From: Ischnura elegans | Taxonomy: Eukaryota; Arthropoda; Insecta; Odonata; Coenagrionidae | Direction of reading: 5' to 3' | DNA: 64,000 bases | NCBI RefSeq assembly: GCF_921293095.1 | Contig: NC_060259.1 | Coordinates: 123,435,649-123,499,648, forward strand | Part shown: positions 19,090-29,659 of the stretch, piece by piece | Numbering within the stretch: the stretch's first letter is position 1 | How the letters are laid out: each line of letters starts with the position of its first letter | Translations under genes and position numbers: made by a program | The notes under the pieces: model-generated | Told to the model about the DNA's origin: nothing | What the model saw: the letters and a program-made list of their open reading frames with translations, nothing else | Databases searched by the model: none

Positions 19090-20727
19090 CCTATCACTAT
19101 CGCAACTTGGGATTTCAGAAAAGCTTACCTGACGGGAGATACGCTTAATAGATATTTGAGAGAGAGAGTAAAACAAACCGATAAACTAACTTGTCTCTTT
19201 TTGAACGTAAATAAGGGAATGTAGTTACCTGGATATGGATTAAGTCGATTAATGGGTTTAAAACTAGAAAACTATATAGTTCCAAAGAAGACTAATTAAC
19301 GAAATTAAGATATAACTTAACGTGGGACAAATAGATTAACGATAATAATCAACAAGAGAGCAAAGACGAAACTAACTAGCTAAAATATAAATTCCCCGCA
19401 ATATGATCCCCACGAAAGAGCAAAGCTATAAAAAGGGTGATAGACTAACAAAAATGTATAAATAAGGGTAAATAAGTAATAAAAGTACTAACAACAATAT
19501 ATAAATACGCGTAAATAGACTTTAAATAAATAAGTATAAATAGACTTTGGATAAATAAGTAAAAGAGAGTATATGAGTCCTTGAGATAAAAGTGTGATCA
19601 GTTGCAATGCGTTTGGTGAAAGTATATCCTAACGCATGAAAAACGCTAACAAGGCAAAAATATCAAAACCGCACTCGAAAATGCAATGGAAAATAACTGA
19701 AGAAGAAAAAGGTCAACCTCCTACCCTCTAAATAGTCACTCGAGTTAACCGAAAGTGGAAGAAACGGATTAGCAAAAGGGATTGATAGCAGGGGGGGAGG
19801 TGTGCCTAGCTCTTCAAGGACGCAGGTGTTGTTTTGAGAGGGCTAGGAGTGAAGGGGTGAGTCAATGACTAACAACAAGAGGGACGGGAGAAACTACTTC
19901 ATCTACATCTACATCTACTTGTGTTTCAAGGGGAGATATGTGCTAAAATGACCACTACTGGAGAACGGAACGAGAGTTTTCAAGATCACAATGAGAGTGC
20001 TGCGCTACGAAAATTACAATAAAAATCCTAACAGTCAAAATAGACCTCAAAACAACGGTAAAACAAATAATATATGAAGAGCTTTATAACAGAAAAAATA
20101 TATTAAAACAATATGTATATATATCGTTAGCCTATAATAAGAATTAAGAGTTAGGGTTACACACCTGATGTAAAAGAAAGAGGGCAACTATCACAAAATT
20201 ACTTAAATAATATTAAGACACTATTCCGATAGAAAAATTAAATCTAAAGCAGCCAAATATATATTCTACTTAACGACCGTAACACCAGATTAGTAAAGGC
20301 GCAGCGACACAAATAAAGATAACGTGCAAATAACTATGCAATAAATAATACTAAAGGGAAGAGAAAAATTTGAGATATACGTAAGTTTTCTACTTATCAC
20401 TACTAGCAGATACTCGATAATCACACGTCGCAGGAACCGGGATCAAACAAAATCAGGATATTCACTCACTCGCACACACCACACACAAAACCCACACCAA
20501 ATAACAATTAATACTGCACCCCTATATTAAAACTAAGACTAATTTAAATATCCTACGCTAATAAACAAATAAGCTACGACAATATATGTCACTGCACTAT
20601 ATTGCACAAGCAGCAAGACCCAAGCAAGCAGCAGCAAGCGCAGGTAGCAAGAGCAGGTAGTCAGGTGGCCCTGGGGAGCGCGCAAGGGATGCGTCCGTTC
20701 CGGTCAGGAGCTGGAGGCAGAATGAAG
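19090..20727 (-). other. Putative LINE 5' UTR
   Basis: About 1.6 kb upstream of ORF1 has no open frame of note and is AT-rich in most of its length. Toward its far end it becomes GC-rich with GCAGCAAG-type repeats (about 20605-20690, CTTGCTGC in transcript sense), as might suit an internal promoter region. A second (CATCTA)3 run at 19900-19918 matches the LINE tail motif, but its flank does not match the LINE 3' end. It may mark an insertion, or a template-jump junction in which the sequence beyond 19900 is not part of this element. Confidence 0.4.
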
Positions 20728-21385
20728 ATTAGCATTAGATTGTGATCGGCATTCTAGCCTGTCCATCATATTAAAAACTCCCTCTGTGTTCCATTAGGTT
20801 CGATGTCGTAATCGCGGGAACAAGAGATACCATGCACGTCGTAATGGCCACGTCCGTAATTATTGTCAGCGCGAGTCATTTGTCAAGTGCATACGCCAAG
20901 GGTCGCCTCGGTTTGTGTCCGTTACGGGAGCGAGGGGTTGAATTGAAGTCCGAACTGGTTTCTGCAGGTCATTTGGGGTGGGGAAAGGGGGAGAAGTCCC
21001 CGGAATCGTGAAAGCCAGGCCGCGCCGAACAAATTGGGCTCCAGCGGCTTTATGGAACAAAACGTGTTAAAATAAATCCTCGTGTTTCATTTAATCGTGG
21101 TGGCCTTCACCGGCTTTTTTTACCGCTTCTTTGCATTTAATCAGTGTGTTTTGAATGAGAGAATCCCTAATATATCATCAGCGGGTAGTCCTTTACGTCG
21201 ATATTAAAATACAGCAATTAAAAAAATCTGGGATTGGTCGCCGAGCGCGACCTTACAGCAACGCAAATTGGGTCCCTAGATTACCCTCCCAATGTTTATG
21301 TCGCAAATCTAGTCCAACGTAGTGCAATTAGCAAATAGACCACTGTAAGGGATGAAATGCGATTTGCTGCTTTCCTAGCGAATGA

Positions 21386-21512
21386 TGTGGGTAAACTCTT
21401 CTCGGGATTCAACATAATTTATCCCTGAGGATGAGTCCCGAGTCGGAGCTTGAAACGTTGGCCATTATGGAAAAATTAACCCGGTGGGAATCCCGAGAAG
21501 AGTTTACTCACA
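21386..21512. repeat. Foldback with 20-bp perfect arms (about 25 bp in all)
   Basis: GTAAACTCTTCTCGGGATTC at 21391-21410 is exactly inverted at 21488-21507. The arms extend about five bases outward with one mismatch. Between them lies CCTGAGGATGAGTCCCGAG...GCTTGAAACGTTGG. It could be a short foldback or MITE-like element, or the stem of a structured RNA. Confidence 0.75.
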
Positions 21513-21998
21513 CAGCAAGGGATGTTGGAATTATGCTTATATCAAAGGGATGATGCCTCCTTTTTGGGCGGTATTCGCTTCGTTCCATCATAATCAAATC
21601 TTTTTTAATTTTGTGTGTATACTTTTCACTCGGAAAGGAATCGTTAATCGCAAATTTTATAACTTTAGCTGATCCTCCGACTCCGAGAGAAATGAGTGTT
21701 TTTTTTGGGCTCGTTGAAGGAGTTTGCTGAGTGGTGGTCGGAGGGGGATACGGCTGGCAGGCGAGGAGGGAAGGGGGGACGCTGGGTAAAGGGCTCAAGA
21801 TGACGGCAAGAATGATACTTTTGCTCTTATTCGGAGGATGGGGCTACTCTTTTCCTTTCCCTGGAGGCGGGTGCGCGAGCCGTTAGCGCGAAAACAGGGT
21901 TTGGGAGGGGGGTGAGGGAGGCGAAGGACGACGGGGTGCTGAGAAATGTTCGCTCTTCGAGGATGAATGCAAGGGCGGCCATCTTGTCGGGAGTTTGA

Positions 21999-22024
21999 GT
22001 GGGTGGTGGTGGGGGGGGGGTGGG
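21999..22024 (+). repeat. G-rich run, potential G-quadruplex
   Basis: Several G-tracts are separated by single T bases (TGGGTGGTGGT followed by ten G and TGGG). The composition allows a quadruplex on the plus strand; there is no sign of a function. Confidence 0.5.
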
Positions 22025-23845
22025 TGCACTCGGTGAATGGACGACGAGGAGGACACTTGAGCGTCAAGAATCTGCCGTGTCATTCGTTGACGGATTTCCC
22101 GGAATCCAGTGGTCGATCGAGCCACACTAGAGATCAAAACAGAGAGGCAGCTGAGTGAAACGGAGAAAGGTGAACCTCTTCTCGGGCTCCATGAGTGAAA
22201 CCTTACACGCCCTTCACGCTCATGGAGATATCAGGGAAATGAGGTGGGTGTTGGAAGTGTGGTGGGACTTAATGAAAGCATATTGGCCTCGTGTTGGGGA
22301 TCGTTAGACTTTAATGGTGTCTCTGGTGAGTGCAGCCGTCAAGGGTTTTAGGTAATCCGAGTGTGGCCGGAAAAGTCGACAGTAGATGTTAAAATGGAAT
22401 TTCCTCGTTCTTTTATTACTTTTTTTACTAATGAAATTGTTGAGATTTTGGTTCCCGTTGCCACCCTGCGAGGTGACCTTGAGGCGAGGCTTAGCGCTGA
22501 TACGACGCAGGCTGCTAGCGGGTAGCCAAGTACCCTGCTGGCTGGTAGCGCTTGGCTTTTTCTTATAAGGATTATTGATTACTTATCAAGCGAGGAAAAC
22601 TTTCCGACCTTAGCCAGTTTTAATAAGTGATTGTTAAGACATGTTTCTCTGAGCTCTGCGCCTCAGGCATGCATTGGTAACGTCAGACGATGTATAACTC
22701 CTATCTTCTCCTATAGAAACTAGGTCCCTGTGACGTCAGGTGGAGTGGCATCGCATGGTCGCCAATCTGGCCCTTTTCAAATGAGGATAAAAATGGACCA
22801 TAGCCATTCGTCTAACTCGGTATTGCTAAAACAAAATAATTTGTATATTATGAACACACTAATGGTGGGTAACGAATCGCAATCAATGCCTTTCGTTTCC
22901 TTTGATGAAGGAAACCACCCTATTCTTTTAATATCCTAATGTCTCATACGTCTGGCGGGCAGAATAAAATATCATTATATCTCGATGACAGTGATGACTA
23001 GTTAAAGATTGGGCTATAGTTGAGAACTCATTTGTGAATATCTGAAGTTTTCAAGCAGAATTACTTTTTCAATCATTAGACTGTTAGATAGAATACGATC
23101 TTTGTGAAAATTCCTGAATCAAATAAATTGTTTGATCTCATATAAAATTAAAAAAAAGAGGTAAATTTGCTTGAAATTGAATCTGGCAAAAGAAAAGCAT
23201 CTGCTTTAGTTGTTATACTGATGAACGGTTGCATATAAACACAGTAAATTATAGTAAATATTGTCCTTCATTGAATTGCTTCATCGAATCTTTGCTCCAC
23301 CCGCATTCGTGATTCGCGTCTTTGTAAGTTTGCGAAGGGCTGTTGACTCTCATATATCTGCATATCGCGAAATGAATTGGCCGACCCAAGGATGGCGCTT
23401 TTGTAAACGCAAATTAGTTTCAGAAAACACAGGAGAAGTCCAAGAACATTGCACTTTTGCGTGCGGTTTTTGCACTTTGCCCGCGAACCCCAGCGTTGAT
23501 TCCACATTTTATTTTTCACCCGACTGGTCGTCGTCGCGGGTTCGCGGCTGCTCCCGCCAGTGATGACGAAAGGGTGAAATTATCACGCGTGCACGTGTGG
23601 CGTGCATGTGCAGTCGTGTCTGATGGGACGCGATTATTGTGAAGGAGAGCGGGGAGGCGAGCCATTGTAGCGTGTCGCGATTGATGATGTGTCTCGCGTC
23701 TCCGTGGTGATGGCAACGGTGAATATCGTTGGCGTCGGGACCGATCGGGGGGGGACGGGATGCTGCTCTCGGTGGGAAGGAAAAGGACTCCTCGCCTATG
23801 TTCTCCGTTCTCCCCGAAAAAAATGTGGTTTCGGAAAATAATCTT

Positions 23846-24290
23846 CATCTATATACTAGCCCGCAAGCCGCCTCATTAGACCTGTGGCACAGGGCACCAG
23901 AGGTTAACAAATAAGAATTAAGTGCGCATACGAAGTTCCGCATAGTATTTATTAAAGTCCTTTGTTGTTAGGGGAAAGAACGAATTCTTATACCTATCCT
24001 TTCGTAAAATATCTCTCTTAATTCATCGCTTCTGTCGGATCTGGAAAGATAGTGAGCTTCTTATATGATGTTTTTTTCTCTGCCGCTTAGAAAGATATCT
24101 ATTCATAATTCCTCAAAAAATCAAAGCATAGCTCGTAGCCTTCGAGTATGTAGTAGCTCCCCGTTAAAATAGTTTAACATTTTTATAGAGCTTTCTGTTA
24201 TCCCGTACCAATATTTACGAAGCTTTCCTTGGTATTTTATTAAGTTCACGGATCAAGTCCTTCGGCACTCCTTGTTATATCCACGTTGCA
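23846..24290 (-). mobile_element. Probable decayed LINE 3' end of the same broad CR1-like group
   Basis: CATCTATATACTAGCCCGCAAGCCGCCTCATTAGACCTGTGGCACAGGGCA-type text at 23847-23898 lines up with the 3' terminal segment of the full LINE (CATCTACAAATTACCCTGCGAGCCACCTCTAGGGTGTTTGGCAGGG at 14754-14798). The order and orientation are the same. The sequence to the right has the look of a degraded C-terminal RT region on the minus strand, but no frame survives and I cannot align it residue by residue. The right limit is a guess. Confidence 0.45.
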
Positions 24291-24581
24291 TATCCATGGT
24301 GTGGCTGGACGATAGCGAAAAATCACCTCTTTTTCCCTATGATAATCGGATCGGTTGTCTTGTTCTCGTGATGGTGTGGGTGGGAAATAATTGGCCTCTC
24401 GTGATCGGAGTGAGCGTGTTATTGGTGACGTTTTTATATCGAAAGCGTCGTGGCAAATTCTGTATTCAATAGATGAGACACAGGAAATTTCCCGTAAAAG
24501 TGGTCTTTCTTGAGGCTCAGCCTCCATCCTTAATTGCGGGAAATATTTGGCTCTCTAGTTTTCGTATGGGAACACTCCTTA

Positions 24582-24666
24582 TAGAATATAATAAATTGAT
24601 TCTCTCTTATTTAACGGGATAAAATATATCCCGTTAAATAAGAGAGAATCAATTTATTATATTCTA
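24582..24666. repeat. Perfect hairpin: 40-bp arms, 5-nt loop
   Basis: Positions 24582-24621 are exactly reverse complementary to 24627-24666, with loop AAATA between. The inner part of the arm reads TTATTTAACGGGATA. Pairing stops on both sides immediately outside. A further partial copy of the arm (CCGTTAAATAA) lies at 24691-24701. No coding sequence is near. Confidence 0.95.
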
Positions 24667-25008
24667 AAAACAATTTAAATGAATTATTTTCCGTTAAATA
24701 AAAATGATTGGGATGGGGAAATTCGGTTACTGTACAGTAATAACAACGTGCGCAAAAACAATCTCTCGGCGAGGAATTAAAAAAGGACCTCTGGTGTCCG
24801 GACGGAAGGAGGTCCGAAGGGTATTTGGCGTCCAGGCAGGAGCGCGGTTGGGCTGGTCCTTTAGCCGGCCCTGAATTTTGCAAACGATAGATCACGTCAT
24901 AACAGATATCACTTTTCATTGCGGCGTTAACATTCACAGCGTTTGCCGCGTACGTTAATTTTCTGTTGATATACGGCCAGTGATTTTCTTACTGTTGGCT
25001 TATTAACG

Positions 25009-25105
25009 GACCGTGAATTTAGCGAAATTGTGACCGTGAAAACCTGAAAAAAAACCGTGAAAACGTGAAAATAACCGTGAAAACCTGGAAAAAGCCGTGA
25101 ATTTC
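25009..25105 (+). repeat. Short minisatellite, period about 20-21 bp
   Basis: Units of the form ACCGTGAAAACCTGAAAAA recur (starting near 25033, 25054 and 25074). They are flanked by partial ACCGTGAATTT and GCCGTGAATTTC units on the two sides. The units vary mainly in the A-rich part. Confidence 0.8.
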
Positions 25106-26862
25106 ATTATTCAGGTAGAGTGGGAACCCTGGTATAGGTATATTTTACCGAATTCTTATTAATTTGCATAATTTTCAATATACCTGAACAAACATTACAA
25201 GCTCAGCAACTTCGTATCAAATCAATGGCTCGCTATTTAACCCTGTGGAACATGATAGATAACATGAGGCTTCGTTTTCACGACCATCGGATACAGCGAG
25301 CCGCCTGAGGCTGATAAGTAGCAGAGAAGGGTTAGCACACACGGAATGTATTCATGACATCATCAACTTATTTGCGGAAGGGTCCTTTTCCACGGCCAAA
25401 GAATAGTACGACGGTGGTACCTGGAGATTCGTATGTATGACTGGCTCCTCATTTTTAACGCATGTATTTCAGGTGGATTCAGTACCCAAGTAATTTCATT
25501 TAGTGCACCTAATATTCAATCCATGATAATTTTACTGATATCCAATTTGGCGCAATAGCCCCAAATATATACGCCTGGTACAACTGGAAGACGTATCAGA
25601 TGTATTTTGAGGCTATGTTTACATGCATGATACCAATGTTTAGCACATAATCTGAGTAATAAAAGTGTCCCTTTGGGTTAAATGATCCCCTGAAGTGCTG
25701 TTCTTAACTTCCCGATGCCCACAAAATGCAAAAGAACATTTTTATCGAAACATTTCCAGAGCTGACGAGTGCGTGGCCGATTGAGGCTGGAAGAGAATGT
25801 AGAAAGCACTGTAAAATGTAAACTCCCTCTTAGTCTCGTGTAGGTTTCATTAGTGTCAATTAATAAATCCTTGATGTATTATATTACGTTTTCCCGGCGT
25901 ATCATGTGTAGATAGATTTCTCGGGCTGCTCGAAACGTCGGTAGACATGGAGAATATTTATTAACAGGTGGAAACCCGTTAAACTTTTCACTTATAAAAT
26001 ACTTCTTTACCCCATTCTTCAAAGTTTATTATCTCAGCAAAGAGGACTCTTCATTACAACCCAATGAATGGAAAAGTGTCGAATTACTTAAGAGTCTCTT
26101 CCGTCCTCACTCCACTTTTCCTTCTCTTCTGATGATCCCCTTGCCACCCTATCCCCAAAATCTCCTCCTTCCATTTCTCCAAGTCCTCTCAATGATATAA
26201 GCCCTCTTCTTCCATTCCCATGCAACTGAAATCCGATTTGCGCGATATCATCGCACTCGCGAACGAATATGAGCTTTTCGTTTTTTTTGCGTCCCTGTTT
26301 GAGCGCGGAACGTAAGGAGAAGAGAGAAAAAAAAGATGACGAGCGTCACTTGTCGCTATGTCCTCCCTTTGCTCAAACATCGCCGCCATTCGTTGTCAAC
26401 CATGTGTGTGTGCAAATCATCTTGGAACGATTTTAAACGAGCCGCTTTTTCTCGTCCATTTCCTCATTTATATTCACTCCCGATGTATTATTTTCTGTGC
26501 TGCCGAAACATGGATTCCCTTTGAACCGTTTACATTTCCACGCTCTGTAATTGTTTTTAATTTCTTGAGAGAATAATGGGGGTTTCGGAATTTAAAGAGG
26601 AAATGTGCCCTGCGATTATTTTGCCACTATAAGCGTTTAATAAGCCAATTGCCTTAATTTCAGTACATTTTGATTATGCGAAAATTCCACAGAGGAAAAA
26701 ATCTCCGCCGCGATTCGATTCCGGATTTGCCGATTTCCAGTCAAGTGCTTTAGCCGGTTAAGCCGTTACGCGCGACTTGGATTGATAGTCGCATAATATG
26801 TTCATTAGTCCATCCCATCTTCGTCCACAAATTCGGTATCGTCCACAAATGTCCACACCTAA

Positions 26863-27145
26863 CTGGCTTAGCTCAGTTGTCTGATAGTTTAACTGGCTAG
26901 AATACTCGACTGGAAGTCCGAAGGATCCGGATTCGAATCCTGGTTTATTAAAGTACTGTCCTGACTTTCAAAAATTTTATAAAAATTTATAAATGAATAT
27001 CTCTTCCCATCCTTTTCCCTTATTCTGGCGTCCGTTTTAAAATTCATCAAGTAACTACGTAACAATAATAAGATAAATAAATCATTATTTGCGCCTGAAG
27101 ATGATGATAATTCATTGAAACCCGGGTCACGCTCTGATAAAAAAT
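26863..27145 (+). mobile_element. tRNA-derived SINE-like element
   Basis: The segment carries a Pol III A box (TAGCTCAGTTG, 26869-26879) and a near-perfect B box (GGATTCGAATCC, 26929-26940), about 50 bp apart. Between them is an anticodon-arm-like segment (CTCGACTGGAAGTCCGAAG, loop with GGA as in serine tRNA). It does not close as a full cloverleaf: there is no clear acceptor stem or CCA-side pairing. A tRNA-derived SINE head fits better than a tRNA gene. Downstream the body includes CCTGAAGATGATG...TTGAAACCCGGG (about 27091-27124). The 3' limit is uncertain. Confidence 0.6.
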
Positions 27146-29647
27146 AAGTGCCATAAGTAATTGTGTATATTGAGGAAAACTTGTAATGGAATACCAGAAA
27201 GTAAAGCAAGAGTAAGTGACTTTTGACCTTTATATTTCTGTGGTTTTTCTGTTCTACTGACTCCCTCGTTGTGTTTCACACGCATTATTTTTTACTAATA
27301 CAAATAAGAATATTCTGGATTACAACTACTGTGGAGCCATATCATAATAAAATATCAGCATTATCCTGAGGACTAATGATTGAAAATTAAGGCTTCTGCT
27401 TTCAGATTATAAAAAACAATAACTTCAACATTGCATTTCCTGGTATGGAAAGATTTTAATCTACTCTCTAATATATTGCATTATATTTTTCGTAAAATTA
27501 GCGAGTGTATCGCTGCCGTTTTGGATGGGGAATGACCCAAAAAACTGTACTTATTAACATAATGCAATGAAAATTATATATTCGGAATACTTTACTTGCA
27601 TTCATTCAGTAGTGTTCCTTCATACAAATTCTAATTGTCTTAAAATACATAGCATATCAGTTTTTTAGGAAGCATAAATATTTGTGTGGAGTTCTCTCTA
27701 ATTTATAATTAATGCAAACATTTTTTGTTGGGCATTCGTCTCCTTCTTCAGTACAACCCGGTCATTCGTCACTTATTTTTGGTATTCATGAAAACTTCAT
27801 TTTGGATGTCCTCATAATTCCGAACCATTTTCCTTCATTTATTTCATGTTTTTGAGACCCATTTTTTCTCGGCACAGTTTCAGCTTTTTTGTAGTGTACC
27901 TGGGAAAAAGACCCATCCGTCGGGTGTAACTTGTTATTCTTTTTACGGTGAAGCAACACTTTTTTTCTGCCAGTTATAAAATCGATTCGAGAGAGGTTTA
28001 TCTCTGACACCATTACATTCTTCTTTTAGCTTATCATAGCTAAAGAAAACAGTCATACTCCTTACTTAATAAATAGTTCGTTGGCATAGTTTTTTTGAAT
28101 AAGGCTTACGTTGTGGGCTAGCTTTTGCTGTCATTGAAGTCCCTATATAGCTAGGATTTGATTCACTGATTGGGTGATTGACACAAATTAGTAGCCCAAA
28201 CTGTGATAGGTGTGGGTATATGGAATATTGTACGTAAAAGTAAAAAAAAAAATTCATCGGGAGGAAAAATCTGAAATCTTTAAAAAGTCGATAACTTTTC
28301 GAGATATATCGACTTGAATTAACATGGGAGCCTTATGGGACTAAAACTTTTTAACTATTATTATGTATTTTTAAATATGTGAGGGACATGACATTCCCTT
28401 AACATAAACTAGATTTTTTGATTGATTTTTAAGTGTGGTTGTCATTGCGATCAATTGATATTTAGTATTTTTTATGATTTTTTGAAAGTGCCCCATGCTT
28501 TTCTTATGGCACTACGTAAAGAATTTTTTTGACCGTTTTGCAATAATTGCAGGACAAATTCCTTGAAAAGCAAGATACTAGATTTTTTGGTTGATTTTTT
28601 GGCTATCTCGGAATTTTCATATGTCGAAAAAATTCCGAGGAATAAACGATTTCGGCTTTCCATTGTAGAGGTGGTCGAATTTTCAATCTTGGATTTCGGC
28701 GTTGAGACATGTGCCATATGAAAATTTGGAATCTTCTGGAAAAACCGTAAAGGGTTCTTCGAACCCTTACGTTTGAGCTCACTTTCTCCGTATCCCTCTT
28801 GGTTAATTAATAATTAAATTCCGAAAAATGTCCTGCACGCGAAAAATCATTGTCGCCATTTTTTTGTGGAGCATACAACCTTAAATATCTTAGCAACCAT
28901 TTCAGCTAGATGAATGAAATTTTCAGAGTAATAGGTTCATTAAAAAGGTCAACTTTTTCAATGATTGCCATTCAGCTCAATCGATTCAAGTGCGAGTTAT
29001 ATCGATACCAATCTCCTTGGATACGCTTTAAACGCTAATAACTTTTTTGTTAATAAAGTTTTGAACATAAGAAGTCATACACAATACAACTGATAATGTG
29101 TTTCATCCGAAAAAAGTTAAATCAAGCAGATCGATAGATTAGACTCGAAGTTATGATCGATACAAGGTTGTATTCGATTGAGCCTTTTTTTGGGCTTATT
29201 TACATAGTTACGGAGATAAAAATTTTAACAATACGTAAGGGAAGGAATGAGTTATGCGTACACATAAATTATTTAGATGAATTACGTTTCCTAATGAAGA
29301 TACATCGAAATGAATTTATACCTTTTTGTGTTAGGCCCCCGTAAGAAATACACGCATCCCGTCTATCTACGTCACCAATATAAGAACATAGGCTAAATTT
29401 TGAAAGCGGGGATATTAGCGAAGGCAGGGATAAGGGAGTGACCATAGAAGGGATATCAATAGGAGTTCGGATTTCACAGTACAGATGTCAACAGTGTCTA
29501 ATGTACGCTTCGATTAGTATAGCAAATACTCAAAATGGTATAACTTGATTTGTATATACGTTGGACCAATGAAACTTAGTGAACGGGTACATCTTAGTAT
29601 TCCTCAAAATACCCAACAGAAATATGTTTGGTATGTTGTCTATCGTG

Positions 29648-29659
29648 CGATATATATCG
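29648..29659. repeat. Monomer palindrome CGATATATATCG (first of about 45)
   Basis: Every 315-bp monomer carries CGATATATATCG or a close variant, often extended to the 18-bp palindrome ATTCGATATATATCGAAT (for example 30276-30293). It is followed after about 10 bases by CTTTTTCTTAAAATATATCGAATTGCTATAAC. It is the most regular landmark in the array and a plausible protein-binding or cruciform site. Confidence 0.8.

Larger units (their letters stand above)
14745..20727 (-). mobile_element. Full-length-looking CR1-like LINE
   Basis: This non-LTR retrotransposon is transcribed from right to left. It has a putative 5' UTR (about 19090-20727), ORF1 with an SGNH-esterase-like domain, ORF2 with an EEP endonuclease and a reverse transcriptase, and a 3' UTR of about 240 bp. 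The 3' end (plus-strand 14742-14760) is three CATCTA repeats. The eight bases ATTAGCAT occur at 14737-14744 and 20728-20735 and may be the target-site duplication; if so the element is about 5.98 kb and complete. The 5' limit rests only on this short repeat. Esterase-bearing ORF1 is a hallmark of CR1 and related elements. Both frames are uninterrupted, so the copy looks young. Confidence 0.85.
20736..28138. other. Non-coding stretch with small structured repeats, no host gene recognised
   Basis: I see no supportable protein-coding gene. Structured features are listed separately: a foldback near 21.4 kb, a G-rich run near 22.0 kb, a decayed LINE 3' end near 23.9 kb, a perfect hairpin at 24.6 kb, a minisatellite at 25.0 kb and a tRNA-derived element at 26.9 kb. 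Short open frames elsewhere (for example near 22.4, 23.3 and 26.4 kb) carry no motif I know. Confidence 0.5.

Noticed and set aside
18756..19132. Other open frames of 113-123 aa over the LINE ORF1 region
   Set aside because: They are on other frames or the opposite strand of a recognised coding region, with no motifs of their own.
21424..21460. Hammerhead ribozyme
   Set aside because: The core needs CTGATGA and GAAA with correctly paired stems. Here the first part is CTGAGGATGA, and I could not pair stem III convincingly. It is kept only as a loose finding.
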